A stretch of 64,000 nucleotides of DNA from the NCBI GenBank assembly GCA_035627615.1, contig DASPLL010000086.1, positions 62,001-126,000 of the forward strand. Reading direction: 5' to 3'. Below the pieces are notes generated by a model. That model did no database searches, had not been told where the DNA came from, and worked only from the letters and a program-made list of their open reading frames with translations. This DNA is from BRH-c25 sp035627615 (GTDB lineage Bacteria > Bacillota > Clostridia > Lutisporales > Lutisporaceae). Made by a program: the position numbers and the translations under genes. Shown one piece after another: positions 45,516 through 53,811 of the stretch. The number at the start of each line of letters is the position of its first letter. Within the stretch, counting starts at the first letter, position 1.

Positions 45516-46913
45516 ATGGCTTGGTTATCTTTAATACCACCGCTTATTACTATTGTTTTGACATTTAAAACAAAAAGACTGGTTCCCGCTTTATTCCTTG
45601 GAGTAGTTGCAGGATCGTTGATCAGCTCCAAATCCATACTTGGAGGTATTATTAGTATAGGTAGCTATCTTGTCGATGCTGTAGCTGATAAGGATAGTGC
45701 ATATACACTGGGGTTTTTGATTGCTTTCAGTGCTTTGGCTGACGTAATAGAAATGGCTGGTGGGATCGCCGGGTTCAGTGAAAAAATAAGCAAATGGGTT
45801 AAGAATGAAAGACATGTGTCATTATGGACATGGTTATTGAGTGTATTTACCTTTTTTGATAGCTCCTTTCATACTATTGCTGTAGGGACAATGTTGAGCC
45901 CTATCATGAATAAGGTTAAGGGTTCTAAGGAGAAATTTGCTTTTCTTCTTTCGGTAACCAGTCTTCAGTTGATACTTCTGATACCTATAGCAACAGCCTA
46001 TTTAGGCTACATGGTAGCTTTGGTCACAAATAATATTAAGGGTAGGGGAATAGAACAAAGTGCGTACACCATAGTAGCTCAAAGTGTGCTATGGAACTTT
46101 TTTTCTTGGGTAATGATATTAATAGCCATAGGAGTCAGCATATTTGGACTGGGATTCGGAAGGATCAGACTTGGGAAGATATCTGAGGGTGAGGGCCTGA
46201 CACAAGCGCATATTGATAGGGATGAGGCTTCGGGTAAACCAATTCAGGAATACCCTAAGAAAAGCATGAATCTATTGGTGCCCGTTATATTTTTGCTTAT
46301 TTGTACAATTTTCTTTTTCTGGTGGACAGGGCGGAAGAAATCGACCAATTTCTTTGGCGCTTTGAGTGAAGCTAATTTCAATGCATCAATATTTGCAGGA
46401 ATCATACTTACCCTGATAATTACCAGTATATTTTTTATGCTTCAGAAAATAAGTCTGGCTGAGATTGAAGCTCACATAATTATTGGTGCTGAAAAAGTAC
46501 TCTCCCTTGTATTAATACTCTCACTCAGTTGGGCTCTTACCATTGTCACAGAAAAACTGGGCTTTAATGACCTAATTAGTGACGAGATAATAAAGAGTAT
46601 TCCGGCAATACTTATACCACCGGCTATCTTTTTGTTTGCTGCCGTTATATCTTATACTATTGGCTCATCTTGGGCGACTTGGGCACTTGTAATGCCTACA
46701 GCGGTAACATTTGCTGTAAGCTCAGGGGTCAATATAAGCATAATGATAGGCACAGTCTGGGCAGGAGGCGCTGTTGCCGATGTAATATCACCACTATCTG
46801 CACAAATGGCGGGCATATCCTTTGGAGAGCACCTTTCTACATCTTTTCCATATGTTATAGGAGGAGTGCTTATATCGGCAGCCGGATATTTATTAGTAGG
46901 AGTATTGTTTTAG
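45516..46913 (+). CDS. NhaC-family Na+/H+ antiporter-like transporter
   Basis: 465 aa, about twelve membrane helices. WLSLIPPLITIVLTFKTKRL and FFDSSFHTIAVGTMLSPI, plus the C-terminal IGSSWATWALVMPTAVTFA and WAGGAVADVISPLSAQMAGI, are NhaC-family blocks. The substrate may be Na+/H+ or an organic acid/amino acid exchange. Ribosome binding site AGGAGGGA. Probably co-transcribed with the copper-storage gene. Confidence 0.87.
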   Translation: MAWLSLIPPLITIVLTFKTKRLVPALFLGVVAGSLISSKSILGGIISIGSYLVDAVADKDSAYTLGFLIAFSALADVIEMAGGIAGFSEKISKWVKNERHVSLWTWLLSVFTFFDSSFHTIAVGTMLSPIMNKVKGSKEKFAFLLSVTSLQLILLIPIATAYLGYMVALVTNNIKGRGIEQSAYTIVAQSVLWNFFSWVMILIAIGVSIFGLGFGRIRLGKISEGEGLTQAHIDRDEASGKPIQEYPKKSMNLLVPVIFLLICTIFFFWWTGRKKSTNFFGALSEANFNASIFAGIILTLIITSIFFMLQKISLAEIEAHIIIGAEKVLSLVLILSLSWALTIVTEKLGFNDLISDEIIKSIPAILIPPAIFLFAAVISYTIGSSWATWALVMPTAVTFAVSSGVNISIMIGTVWAGGAVADVISPLSAQMAGISFGEHLSTSFPYVIGGVLISAAGYLLVGVLF

Positions 46914-46922
46914 CAAAAAAAT

Positions 46923-46956
46923 ATAATGGCCTGCATTGAGAAAGGCAGGCCATTAT
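46923..46956 (+). terminator. Terminator after NhaC gene
   Basis: 12-bp stem ATAATGGCCTGC / GCAGGCCATTAT with a 10-nt loop. No strong T-run. Confidence 0.7.
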
Positions 46957-46979
46957 AGAGATGGTAAAAATGCTATTCA

Positions 46980-47070
46980 TTACATCATCGCAAATGCTCT
47001 GCACTCTTTTGCACAATGAAGGTATATTCTGCCGCATCGCTGTGACTCTGTATCTCTGAATCTCAGGCAT
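46980..47070 (-). pseudogene. Possible frameshifted Cys-rich mini-gene
   Basis: On the minus strand an ATG at 47070 (GGAAGGG upstream) begins MPEIQRYR. A second frame then reads DTESQRCGRIYLHCAKECRA and stops at 46980. A one-base shift would join them into a roughly 32-aa Cys protein. Weak; the rest of the 347-bp gap holds site c and no other gene. Confidence 0.25.
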
Positions 47071-47183
47071 CTTTAATTTCCCTTCCTTAGACAGATTTCA
47101 TTAAAATATACTATTTCTATAGGTTGATGGTACATTGTACGATTAGAAATATTTCATTTCTTAATTGAAATTGTTACTTTACT

Positions 47184-47216
47184 CTTCATAATTCCTCCAT
47201 AATATGTAGATATAAT
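47184..47216 (+). promoter_or_regulatory. Tandem 11-bp operator promoter, site c
   Basis: CTTCATAATTC and CTCCATAATAT in tandem (47184-47205), 5-bp spacer GTAGA, -10 TATAAT (47211-47216). Upstream of the Met-rich secreted protein gene. Confidence 0.85.
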
Positions 47217-47260
47217 TAGCACATAAAATAAAAAATCATAAAATAAAGGAGAGATTCCAA

Positions 47261-47644
47261 ATGAGAAAAACTGTTATATTATTAATGACTATAGTAATAT
47301 TGACTATAGGAGCAGTAACAGCGGTATATGCGGCGGATACCAACAGCCCCCAAAACTTTGGTTGTGGCAGCCAAATGATGTATCAGAACAATGATACATA
47401 CAAATCAATGATAGACATGATGAGGAATAATGGCTTTGAATCAGCTGCAAAAGCAATGGAAAACAGAGACTATGCTGCTATGAATGATTTTATGAATAAC
47501 CTTACTGACGAGCAGTACAATCAGATGATTGAAATGATGAAAGAAAACGGTTATGCGGGCATGGCAGATATGATGGGCTACATAGGGAGAGAAGGTATGT
47601 TGGATATGCATAATTCTATGATGGGAAGGTATTTCAGGAATTAA
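47261..47644 (+). CDS. Secreted Met-rich small protein
   Basis: 127 aa. A signal peptide (VILLMTIVILTIGAVTAVYA) is followed by a helical, Met-rich mature part with MIDMMRNNGF, MNDFMNNL, MIEMMKENGYAGMADMMGYI and a single Cys (FGCGSQMM). Met clusters suggest extracytoplasmic Cu(I)/Ag(I) binding. No family recognised. ATG follows AAAGGAGAG and the gene has site c promoter. Confidence 0.8.
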   Translation: MRKTVILLMTIVILTIGAVTAVYAADTNSPQNFGCGSQMMYQNNDTYKSMIDMMRNNGFESAAKAMENRDYAAMNDFMNNLTDEQYNQMIEMMKENGYAGMADMMGYIGREGMLDMHNSMMGRYFRN

Positions 47645-47784
47645 TGAATACCAAGCAACGGGAGTGTAAGGTCTGTGGATTTTGCACTTCCGTCCTGGTT
47701 TTAAGAGGTACCTATATTAACTTGGGATAGAAAAATATGTTGACATAATGAAGATTATCATTTATTATAATACATATAAAACCG

Positions 47785-48069
47785 GTAGGAATAGTGTGAA
47801 ATGTATTGAAGAGAAGAGTAGGCCAGGAGAAACCGACAGAGAGAAGGTCCATTGGTGAAAGGGCTTTTAGGTGGAACTTGACTGAAGTGCATCTCGGAAC
47901 AACGGACCGAACATTGATGTAAGTAGGCTCCGGCGGGTATGCCCGTTATAGCATTATGGTATGTATGTACCAAATTAAGAGTTGTCTGCATCATAATGAG
48001 TTGTGCAGATTAACAGAGTGGAACCGCGGAATGAACTTCTGCCTCTGTCATAGAGGGAGAAGTTTTTTA
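47785..48069 (+). promoter_or_regulatory. T-box riboswitch, probably tRNA-Cys specific
   Basis: The T-box sequence AGAGTGGAACCGCGG is at 48015-48029. Stem I features AGAGAAGAGTA and AGAGAG...TTGGTGAAAG are visible, as is a stem III block AGTAGGCTCCGGCGGGTA with CCCGTTA. The terminator stem is AACTTCT / AGAAGTT followed by T6 (48034-48069). In the specifier loop GAA-G-TGC-A fits GAA-N-codon-purine, giving TGC (Cys). Nearby GAA-C-AAC-G is a less likely alternative (Asn). It controls the downstream importer. Confidence 0.88.
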
Positions 48070-48186
48070 TGTTCCGATCCATAAGAATAAACTGGGAGGG
48101 GATAATCAAGCAATGTAATGGTACGATTAAAAACCCACAAAAACAATAGGAATAATAATATATAAATAAAAATTAGGAGGATTATT

Positions 48187-49008
48187 ATGAAGAAGAGAAT
48201 AGTTTTAGTAACAGCTATTATTACAATTTTAGCACTGGTATTCACAGGTTGCAGTTCTGCAAATCAGTCGGCAGCAAACCGACAGGCAAGTGAAGCAAAA
48301 CCGCAGAACCTTCTTGAACAGATAAAGGCTGACGGGAAAATCAGGTTTGGAACTGAAGGTACCTATGCACCCTTTACCTTCCATGATAAGGATGGCAAAC
48401 TTACAGGCTTTGATGTGGAAATTGCCGAGGAAATAGCAAAGAGACTGGGAGTAAAGGCAGAGTTCATAGAGACCAAATGGGATGGTATGTTCGCTGGTTT
48501 AGATGCAAAAAGGTTTGATGCAATAGCCAATGAAGTTACAATCAAACCGGATAGACTTGAGAAATATGACTTTTCAGATCCTTATATTGTATCCAAGTCA
48601 GTACTTATCGTAAATAATGAAAACAGTGATATAAAAAGCTTTGAAGATTTAAAGGGCAGGAAATCCGGACAGTCCTTAACAAGTAATCTTGCGGACATTG
48701 CTAAGTCCTTTGAGGCAGAAATAGTACAGGTTGACGGCTTTAACCAATCAATTGATTTGCTTGTATCAAAGCGTATTGATGCTACGATAAACGACAGTTT
48801 GTCATTCATGGACTTTAAAAAGCAGAGGCCGGATGTGCCGATCAAGGTTGTGGATGAGATGGATACGACAGGCCAGATGGGAATCATGTTCAACAAAGGA
48901 AACAAGGAGCTTGTAGATGCAGTAAACAAGACACTGGACGATATGAAGACGGACGGAACGTACCTGAAGATATCGGAGAAATGGTTCGGGGAAGACGTCT
49001 CCAAATAA
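48187..49008 (+). CDS. Amino-acid ABC transporter substrate-binding lipoprotein (cystine-type candidate)
   Basis: 273 aa. Lipobox LVFTGCSS, then a polar amino-acid SBP domain: IRFGTEGTYAPFTFHDKDGK, LTGFDVEIAEEIAKRLGV, WDGMFAGLDAKRFDAI and NDSLSFMDF. Family 3 SBP. The cystine assignment is inferred from the Cys-type T-box. First gene of the importer operon. Confidence 0.9.
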   Translation: MKKRIVLVTAIITILALVFTGCSSANQSAANRQASEAKPQNLLEQIKADGKIRFGTEGTYAPFTFHDKDGKLTGFDVEIAEEIAKRLGVKAEFIETKWDGMFAGLDAKRFDAIANEVTIKPDRLEKYDFSDPYIVSKSVLIVNNENSDIKSFEDLKGRKSGQSLTSNLADIAKSFEAEIVQVDGFNQSIDLLVSKRIDATINDSLSFMDFKKQRPDVPIKVVDEMDTTGQMGIMFNKGNKELVDAVNKTLDDMKTDGTYLKISEKWFGEDVSK

Positions 49009-49015
49009 AAACATA

Positions 49016-49056
49016 GTGCCTCGTAAAGCATATCAATTCCAGGGTATGCGAGGCGC
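49016..49056. repeat. 41-bp palindromic element, copy 2
   Basis: GTGCCTCGTA on the left, TGCGAGGCGC on the right. The reverse complement matches 7694-7734 at 32 of 41 positions by my count. Lies between the SBP and permease genes of one operon, where it could tune relative expression. Confidence 0.6.
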
Positions 49057-49135
49057 TGAATTAAGTAAGTGGATTTTAACGCTTTGAAAGGTGAGAAAGC
49101 TGTCGCGTTAAATTCCACGGAGAGGGTGATTTCAA

Positions 49136-49813
49136 ATGTCAGACAGAATGGTAAGAATTATACAAATACTTGCAGATTCCTTTTTAACACTTTTAGAGGC
49201 AGGGATAAAATTCACAGTGCCCCTTACCATCCTGTCCTTCATTATTGGGGTGGCAATAGCTTTCACTGTTGCAATTGTGCGGGTTCTAGAAATCAAACCC
49301 CTTGAGGGGATAGTTCGCTTTTATGTCTGGATAATCAGAGGAACCCCATTGCTCGTGCAGCTTTTCATAATCTTCTATGGACTCCCAAGCATTGGTGTCA
49401 CGCTAGATGCTTTGCTATCTGCCGTCATAGGCTTCTCCTTAAGTGTTGGGGCATACAGCTCTGAAATAATAAGGGCTGCTATCCTTTCGGTACCGAAGGG
49501 TCAGTGGGAGGCTGCACACGCACTAGGGATGTCAAAGGTACAGGCCTTAAGGCATGTTATACTTCCTCAGGCAATAAAAGTTGCGATACCACCTTTGTCA
49601 AATTCCTTCATAAGTCTCGTCAAGGACACTTCTCTGGCAGCAGCTATCACTGTGACGGAAATGTTCCAGGTGGCTCAGCAGATAACCGCAAGGACCTATG
49701 AACCATTGTGGCTGTATACTGAAGCAGCGTTGATATACCTGACCTTCTGTTCCGGGCTCGGAGTGCTGCAGTCCAGGATGGAGGCACGATTCGGAAGGCA
49801 TTTGGCAAGGTAA
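49136..49813 (+). CDS. Amino-acid ABC transporter permease
   Basis: 225 aa HisM/GlnP-type inner-membrane subunit with about five helices and the EAA loop EAAHALGMSKVQALRHVILPQ; RGTPLLVQLFIIFYGLPS is also typical. ATG at 49136 follows GGAGAGGGTG. Second gene of the T-box-controlled importer. Confidence 0.93.
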   Translation: MSDRMVRIIQILADSFLTLLEAGIKFTVPLTILSFIIGVAIAFTVAIVRVLEIKPLEGIVRFYVWIIRGTPLLVQLFIIFYGLPSIGVTLDALLSAVIGFSLSVGAYSSEIIRAAILSVPKGQWEAAHALGMSKVQALRHVILPQAIKVAIPPLSNSFISLVKDTSLAAAITVTEMFQVAQQITARTYEPLWLYTEAALIYLTFCSGLGVLQSRMEARFGRHLAR

Positions 49814-49838
49814 TAATATAACAGGGGAGGGATGAAAA

Positions 49839-50591
49839 ATGATTCGATTGGAGAATGTATATAAGAACTTTGGAACACTTGAGGTTTTGAAGGACATAAA
49901 CCTGACTGTGGAAAAGGGTGAGACTGTATGTGTAATAGGCCCCAGCGGTTCCGGAAAAAGCACATTGTTAAGGTCACTGAACCATCTGGAGACGATAACC
50001 AGTGGCAGGATATTGATAGACAATGAATTGATATATGATATAAAAAATGGTAAAGCTGTACTCCGATCGACTCAGAATAGAATATCTGAAGTTTGCTCAG
50101 AGATGGGCATGGTATTCCAACAGTTCAATTTATTCCCCCACATGACCGTTCTGGAGAACATCATGCTTGCTCCAAGAGTGGTAAAAAGAGAAGCTGTGCA
50201 GCAGACAAGGGAATATGCAATGCACCTGCTTGATAAGGTAGGGCTTAAGGATAAGTGGGATGTGCACCCATCAAAGCTTTCAGGTGGGCAGCAGCAAAGG
50301 GTCGCAATTGCAAGAGCTCTTGCAAACAGGCCCAAAATCATGCTCTTTGACGAGCCTACGTCAGCCCTTGATCCGGAACTTGTCTCAGAAGTCCTTGAAG
50401 TTATGAGTTCCCTGGCAAAGGAAGGTATGACCATGCTGGTAGTGACCCATGAGATGGGCTTTGCCAAGGAAGTGGCAAACCGGGTTATATTTATGGATAA
50501 CGGTGAAATAATTGAAGAAAATACCCCGGAAAACCTGTTCAATAAACCTGAAAAAGATAGGACAAAAGCTTTTTTAAGCAAGATTATTTAA
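49839..50591 (+). CDS. Amino-acid ABC transporter ATPase
   Basis: 250 aa. Walker A GPSGSGKST, Q-loop MVFQQFNLFPHMT, signature KLSGGQQQRVAIARAL, Walker B IMLFDEPTSALDPEL and H-loop VVTHEMGFA, the polar amino-acid importer subgroup (GlnQ/TcyC-like). Third gene of the importer operon. Confidence 0.94.
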   Translation: MIRLENVYKNFGTLEVLKDINLTVEKGETVCVIGPSGSGKSTLLRSLNHLETITSGRILIDNELIYDIKNGKAVLRSTQNRISEVCSEMGMVFQQFNLFPHMTVLENIMLAPRVVKREAVQQTREYAMHLLDKVGLKDKWDVHPSKLSGGQQQRVAIARALANRPKIMLFDEPTSALDPELVSEVLEVMSSLAKEGMTMLVVTHEMGFAKEVANRVIFMDNGEIIEENTPENLFNKPEKDRTKAFLSKII

Positions 50592-50659
50592 TACCATACT
50601 TGTGAATAAAAGTATATGTCAGATATGCTGATTATTTGGAGATGGGAGAAATTTAATCT

Positions 50660-50692
50660 CTCCATACAATCTCCATATACCTGATATATAAT
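50660..50692 (+). promoter_or_regulatory. Tandem 11-bp operator promoter, site d
   Basis: CTCCATACAAT and CTCCATATACC in tandem (50660-50681), 5-bp spacer, -10 TATAAT (50687-50692). Confidence 0.85.
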
Positions 50693-50722
50693 TAGCTGCA
50701 AACAGAGCTAGGAGGATTAATT

Positions 50723-51004
50723 ATGAATTGTCATGAAGAGAATAAAGAAAAGCAAGTATCATATAAACACAGCCCGTTGAAGCATATGCTGCATATGGCC
50801 ATTTGCTGCGGACTGCCCATAATCATCATAGGAGCACTTCCGCTTATAACAAGATTCAGTCCTGGGGCTGCCGGAATACTGGGGAAGATAGCACCCTTTC
50901 TATGCCCTATAATGATGCTGGCAATGCTGCCTATGATGTTCAGGGGACATAAAGATGGAAGCTGCTGTGATCATACAAAAGCGAATGATGAAAATAATAA
51001 GTAG
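50723..51004 (+). CDS. Small Cys/His/Met-rich membrane protein
   Basis: 93 aa. N-terminal NCHEE, two membrane helices (HMAICCGLPIIIIGALPLI; FLCPIMMLAMLPMMF) and C-terminal GSCCDHTK. Thiol, His and thioether groups inside and beside the helices suggest soft-metal handling. Not a family I recognise. Site d promoter precedes it; a terminator follows. Confidence 0.8.
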   Translation: MNCHEENKEKQVSYKHSPLKHMLHMAICCGLPIIIIGALPLITRFSPGAAGILGKIAPFLCPIMMLAMLPMMFRGHKDGSCCDHTKANDENNK

Positions 51005-51061
51005 CTTAATCTGAACAAATCTTGAGAATATACTATTTTGCATATAATATGTAAATAAATT

Positions 51062-51088
51062 ACCAGCTGTAAGGCTGGTTTTGTTTTT
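51062..51088 (+). terminator. Terminator
   Basis: ACCAGC / GCTGGT stem followed by TTTGTTTTT. Confidence 0.75.
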
Positions 51089-51103
51089 GAACTTATAATA
51101 TAT

Positions 51104-51136
51104 CTCCATAATATTTCCATAATTATCCCTTATACT
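51104..51136 (+). promoter_or_regulatory. Tandem 11-bp operator promoter, site e (chemoreceptor)
   Basis: CTCCATAATAT and TTCCATAATTA in tandem (51104-51125), 5-bp spacer, -10 TATACT (51131-51136). Confidence 0.85.
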
Positions 51137-51212
51137 AAAGCTTGTAATAAGGTCATTATAAATTGCTTGTTTGCTGCAAGTATATGAGTGGCTTAAAATA
51201 GGAGGTATCATT

Positions 51213-52907
51213 TTGTTTAACTCAATTAGGAAAAAACTCATTGCGGGTTTTTCAATCATTTTAGTTGTTGTTATCTTTAGTACTCTTTTCAATGTGTATA
51301 GTTTTACTAAAAGTAAAAATCACATTATGCATATTAAAGAAAAGACTGCTAAGAGTCTGGAGTTGGCCAGCAATATGGAGAATGATATATTGCAGACCAG
51401 GCTTTATATAGCGGATGTAAGTGCTTCGAAGGACATTGTAGAATTGAAAAAGGCTGAAGAGCATGCAGTACAATTTAAGGATAATGCTAAAGCACTGGTT
51501 GATTTGGAGCCAGGCTATCTGGCGGAGATTCAAGATTTAGAGGCAGCTTTCGATAAGTTTTACAATTTTGGTAAGCAAATGACAAACATGTATATAGAAA
51601 GTGGTCATGTGGAAGGAAATAAAATGATGGCCGAGTTAGATAAACTGGCTGATGGCGTATATAAGAAAGTTGATACTTTGCAGATCAAAAGTCAGGAAAG
51701 TATGGATGACGATCTAATGACAATTGAAATGCATATGGGAATGAATCAACAGCGTGCCATCATAATAACCATTATAACTATTATACTCTCATTAAGCATG
51801 GCTGTGATATTGGCTAATGGCATGCGAAAGCCCATAAACAAACTCTTGGAGATATTTATTGATATAGAAAAGGGTCAAGGGGATCTGACAAAGAGAATAC
51901 ATATTAAGTCTAAAGATGAAATTGGTAAGATGGCAGAAGCATTTAACAGGTTTATGGATGGAATGGAACATATGGTATCCAATATTAAATCCAACTCAGC
52001 AATAGTAGCACAAGGCTCTGAGCTATTGAGTGAAGGCGGAAATGAGACTACAAAGGCTATGACCGGTATTGACGGACATATGAGTATAGTCAAAGAAGAT
52101 ACAGATAACATAACAGAGCTGATAAATAATATTACTGTAAGTATTTCTGAAATTGCTGTTACATCGCAGGCGACAGCTGGTGATGCACAAGAGATATGCA
52201 GTGTTGCTGCAAATATCAACTCTATCGCTTTGGAGAGCAAAGATAGGGCTTCAAAAACAAAGGAAGAAATGCAAAAGATTGAAAGGATATCTGCACAGAC
52301 AATCTCAGTTACCGAAAAGCTCGGTAATGAGGCAAGTGAAATTGGCAAGATTGTTGATACAATAAAAACAATAACAGACCAAACCAACTTATTGGCTCTG
52401 AATGCTTCTATTGAAGCTGCAAGAGCGGGTGAACATGGGAGAGGCTTTGGAATTGTCGCAGAGGAAATCCGCAAGCTTGCAGAAAATAATACACAATCAG
52501 CTAAGCAGATAGAAGAACTGATTGCGAATATTCAGGGTATGATTATGGAGACAATCACATCGACTGCAGATGTCGGTAAGAACATAAAACAGGGAAGCCG
52601 GATGGTTGAAAGTGTATATGATGAGCTGACACGAATCACAGAAGGTGTCAGTGAGATAAATGAACGGATTCAAAACATTGCGGCTGGTACAGAGGAGCAG
52701 GGAGCATCAACAGAAGAATTATCAGCTGTAATGGATTCTATTAACACAAGCAATATAGGGATTGCCAGGTCAGTTACTGAGGTAGCAGCCAACATAGCAA
52801 AGCAGACAGAGACAATTGACGGTTTGAGTAATACGGCTGACATGTTGAATAAATCAGCTGAAGAACTCTTTGGACTGGTTGGAAAATTTAAGATTAAGGC
52901 ATTATAA
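51213..52907 (+). CDS. Methyl-accepting chemotaxis protein
   Basis: 564 aa. TM1 (LIAGFSIILVVVIFSTLF), an outside four-helix-type sensor (about 40-185) containing HMGMNQQ near its end, TM2 (IIITIITIILSLSMAVIL), HAMP, and a cytoplasmic signalling domain with the hairpin tip DQTNLLALNASIEAARAGEH. TTG start at 51213 with AGGAGGT upstream. Its site e promoter ties it to the same regulon as copper proteins, so metal taxis is a reasonable inference; the ligand itself is unknown. Confidence 0.92.
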   Translation: MFNSIRKKLIAGFSIILVVVIFSTLFNVYSFTKSKNHIMHIKEKTAKSLELASNMENDILQTRLYIADVSASKDIVELKKAEEHAVQFKDNAKALVDLEPGYLAEIQDLEAAFDKFYNFGKQMTNMYIESGHVEGNKMMAELDKLADGVYKKVDTLQIKSQESMDDDLMTIEMHMGMNQQRAIIITIITIILSLSMAVILANGMRKPINKLLEIFIDIEKGQGDLTKRIHIKSKDEIGKMAEAFNRFMDGMEHMVSNIKSNSAIVAQGSELLSEGGNETTKAMTGIDGHMSIVKEDTDNITELINNITVSISEIAVTSQATAGDAQEICSVAANINSIALESKDRASKTKEEMQKIERISAQTISVTEKLGNEASEIGKIVDTIKTITDQTNLLALNASIEAARAGEHGRGFGIVAEEIRKLAENNTQSAKQIEELIANIQGMIMETITSTADVGKNIKQGSRMVESVYDELTRITEGVSEINERIQNIAAGTEEQGASTEELSAVMDSINTSNIGIARSVTEVAANIAKQTETIDGLSNTADMLNKSAEELFGLVGKFKIKAL

Positions 52908-52997
52908 GTATTAACAGGGATTATCCCTCAAGAATGAGGTGCTAGACTTAGTATTGACAATACTAGTTAGAGAGCTGTTGTAAAGGATGAAGACAAT

Positions 52998-53318
52998 ATG
53001 TTACTTAATAATCGGTTGATGAGAGAAAAATATACTATAGAAAAAATGATAAAAATCTTTTGTAGTAGCCATAATACAGATCATAGCTTATGCCCTGATT
53101 GTAAATTACTATTGGAGCAAGTTCACAAAAGAATTGAAAACTGCAAATATGGAATGTGCAAGCCGAATTGCTCAAGGTGCGACATATATTGCTATAGCGC
53201 GGATATGCGAAAAAGAGTTAAAGCTGTGATGAAGTATTCGGGTCCCAAAATGCTCCTGCAACATCCAATTTTAACAGCACTGCATCTACGGGATATATAT
53301 AATAAGTCTGTGAGGTAA
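52998..53318 (+). CDS. YgbA-type protein (nitrous oxide-stimulated promoter family)
   Basis: 106 aa. Cys-rich block CSSHNTDHSLCPDCKLLLEQ, then CKYGMCKPNCSRCDIYCYS and VMKYSGPKMLLQHPILTALH, matching the YgbA_NO family, which is linked to nitrosative stress. The cysteines probably bind metal or an Fe-S cluster. Followed by a terminator. Confidence 0.85.
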   Translation: MLLNNRLMREKYTIEKMIKIFCSSHNTDHSLCPDCKLLLEQVHKRIENCKYGMCKPNCSRCDIYCYSADMRKRVKAVMKYSGPKMLLQHPILTALHLRDIYNKSVR

Positions 53319-53341
53319 TATTTCAGATAATAATGAGTATT

Positions 53342-53383
53342 TTACCGGTTGGACAACTTATATTAAGGTTGCCCAACCGGTAA
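53342..53383 (+). terminator. Hairpin after the ygbA-type gene
   Basis: 11-bp stem TTACCGGTTGG / CCAACCGGTAA with a 20-nt loop; no clear T-run. Confidence 0.65.
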
Positions 53384-53411
53384 TTCTATTTGTAGGAATT
53401 TGCACAGCAAA

Positions 53412-53429
53412 GTGTAGAAACTTCTACAC
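53412..53429. promoter_or_regulatory. 18-bp perfect palindrome, candidate NtrC-type activator site
   Basis: GTGTAGAA-AC-TTCTACAC. Half-site TGTAGAA recurs in variant form at 57752-57769 and 54197-54203, near both sigma-54 promoters. Confidence 0.5.
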
Positions 53430-53506
53430 AATATAAAGCTGCTAATCTTGTAATAAATATGTAGACCGATGGAATTGCGACAAATCCAGACTAAAGAATA
53501 TACCTG

Positions 53507-53614
53507 ATGGTAAGACTGTTTATGATATTGTTCGCAGTTGGTTTGATCGCAGGTGTTATTGCTTGGATTAAGAATGTATTATTAACCAATTGTTGGTACA
53601 TCTTTAGAATGTAA
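53507..53614 (+). pseudogene. Relic of a paralog of the 57979 membrane protein
   Basis: Short frame MVRLFMILFAVGLIAGVIAW continuing IKNVLLTN resembles the second helix of the protein at 57979 (KVLFAVFVIALVAAIVIWIKNN). No ribosome binding site, and the zinc ribbon is missing. Upstream TGGAATTGC at 53470-53478 could be a sigma-54 promoter that lost about 6 bp. Confidence 0.45.
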
Positions 53615-53687
53615 TGTATATGGGGAAGAAAATCATTTATCATTTTAGTTAATGAGGTTAACATTAGTTAATATCAATTTATTTTTG

Positions 53688-53720
53688 CTCCATAAAATCT
53701 GCACAAAGATGTTGTAACAT
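53688..53720 (+). promoter_or_regulatory. Tandem 11-bp operator promoter, site f
   Basis: CTCCATAAAAT and CTGCACAAAGA in tandem (53688-53709), 5-bp spacer, -10 TAACAT (53715-53720). Upstream of the HMA-domain gene. Confidence 0.75.
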
Positions 53721-53811
53721 GATAAATATAAACTTTGAATGTTGATGGACACTAACAAATATGTGCTGCTTAAGTTCTGTATTAAAAAATATGATAAAGG
53801 TTGGGTTTGGA

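Noticed and set aside
45516..46913. NhaC-type transporter as the missing arsenite permease
   Set aside because: Its conserved blocks are NhaC-like rather than ArsB or Acr3, and it is outside the ars island behind the copper-storage gene.
53761..53811. Upstream start of the HMA gene
   Set aside because: The extra residues (MCCLSSVLKNMIKVGFG) are not part of an HMA fold and have no ribosome binding site; the start remains uncertain.
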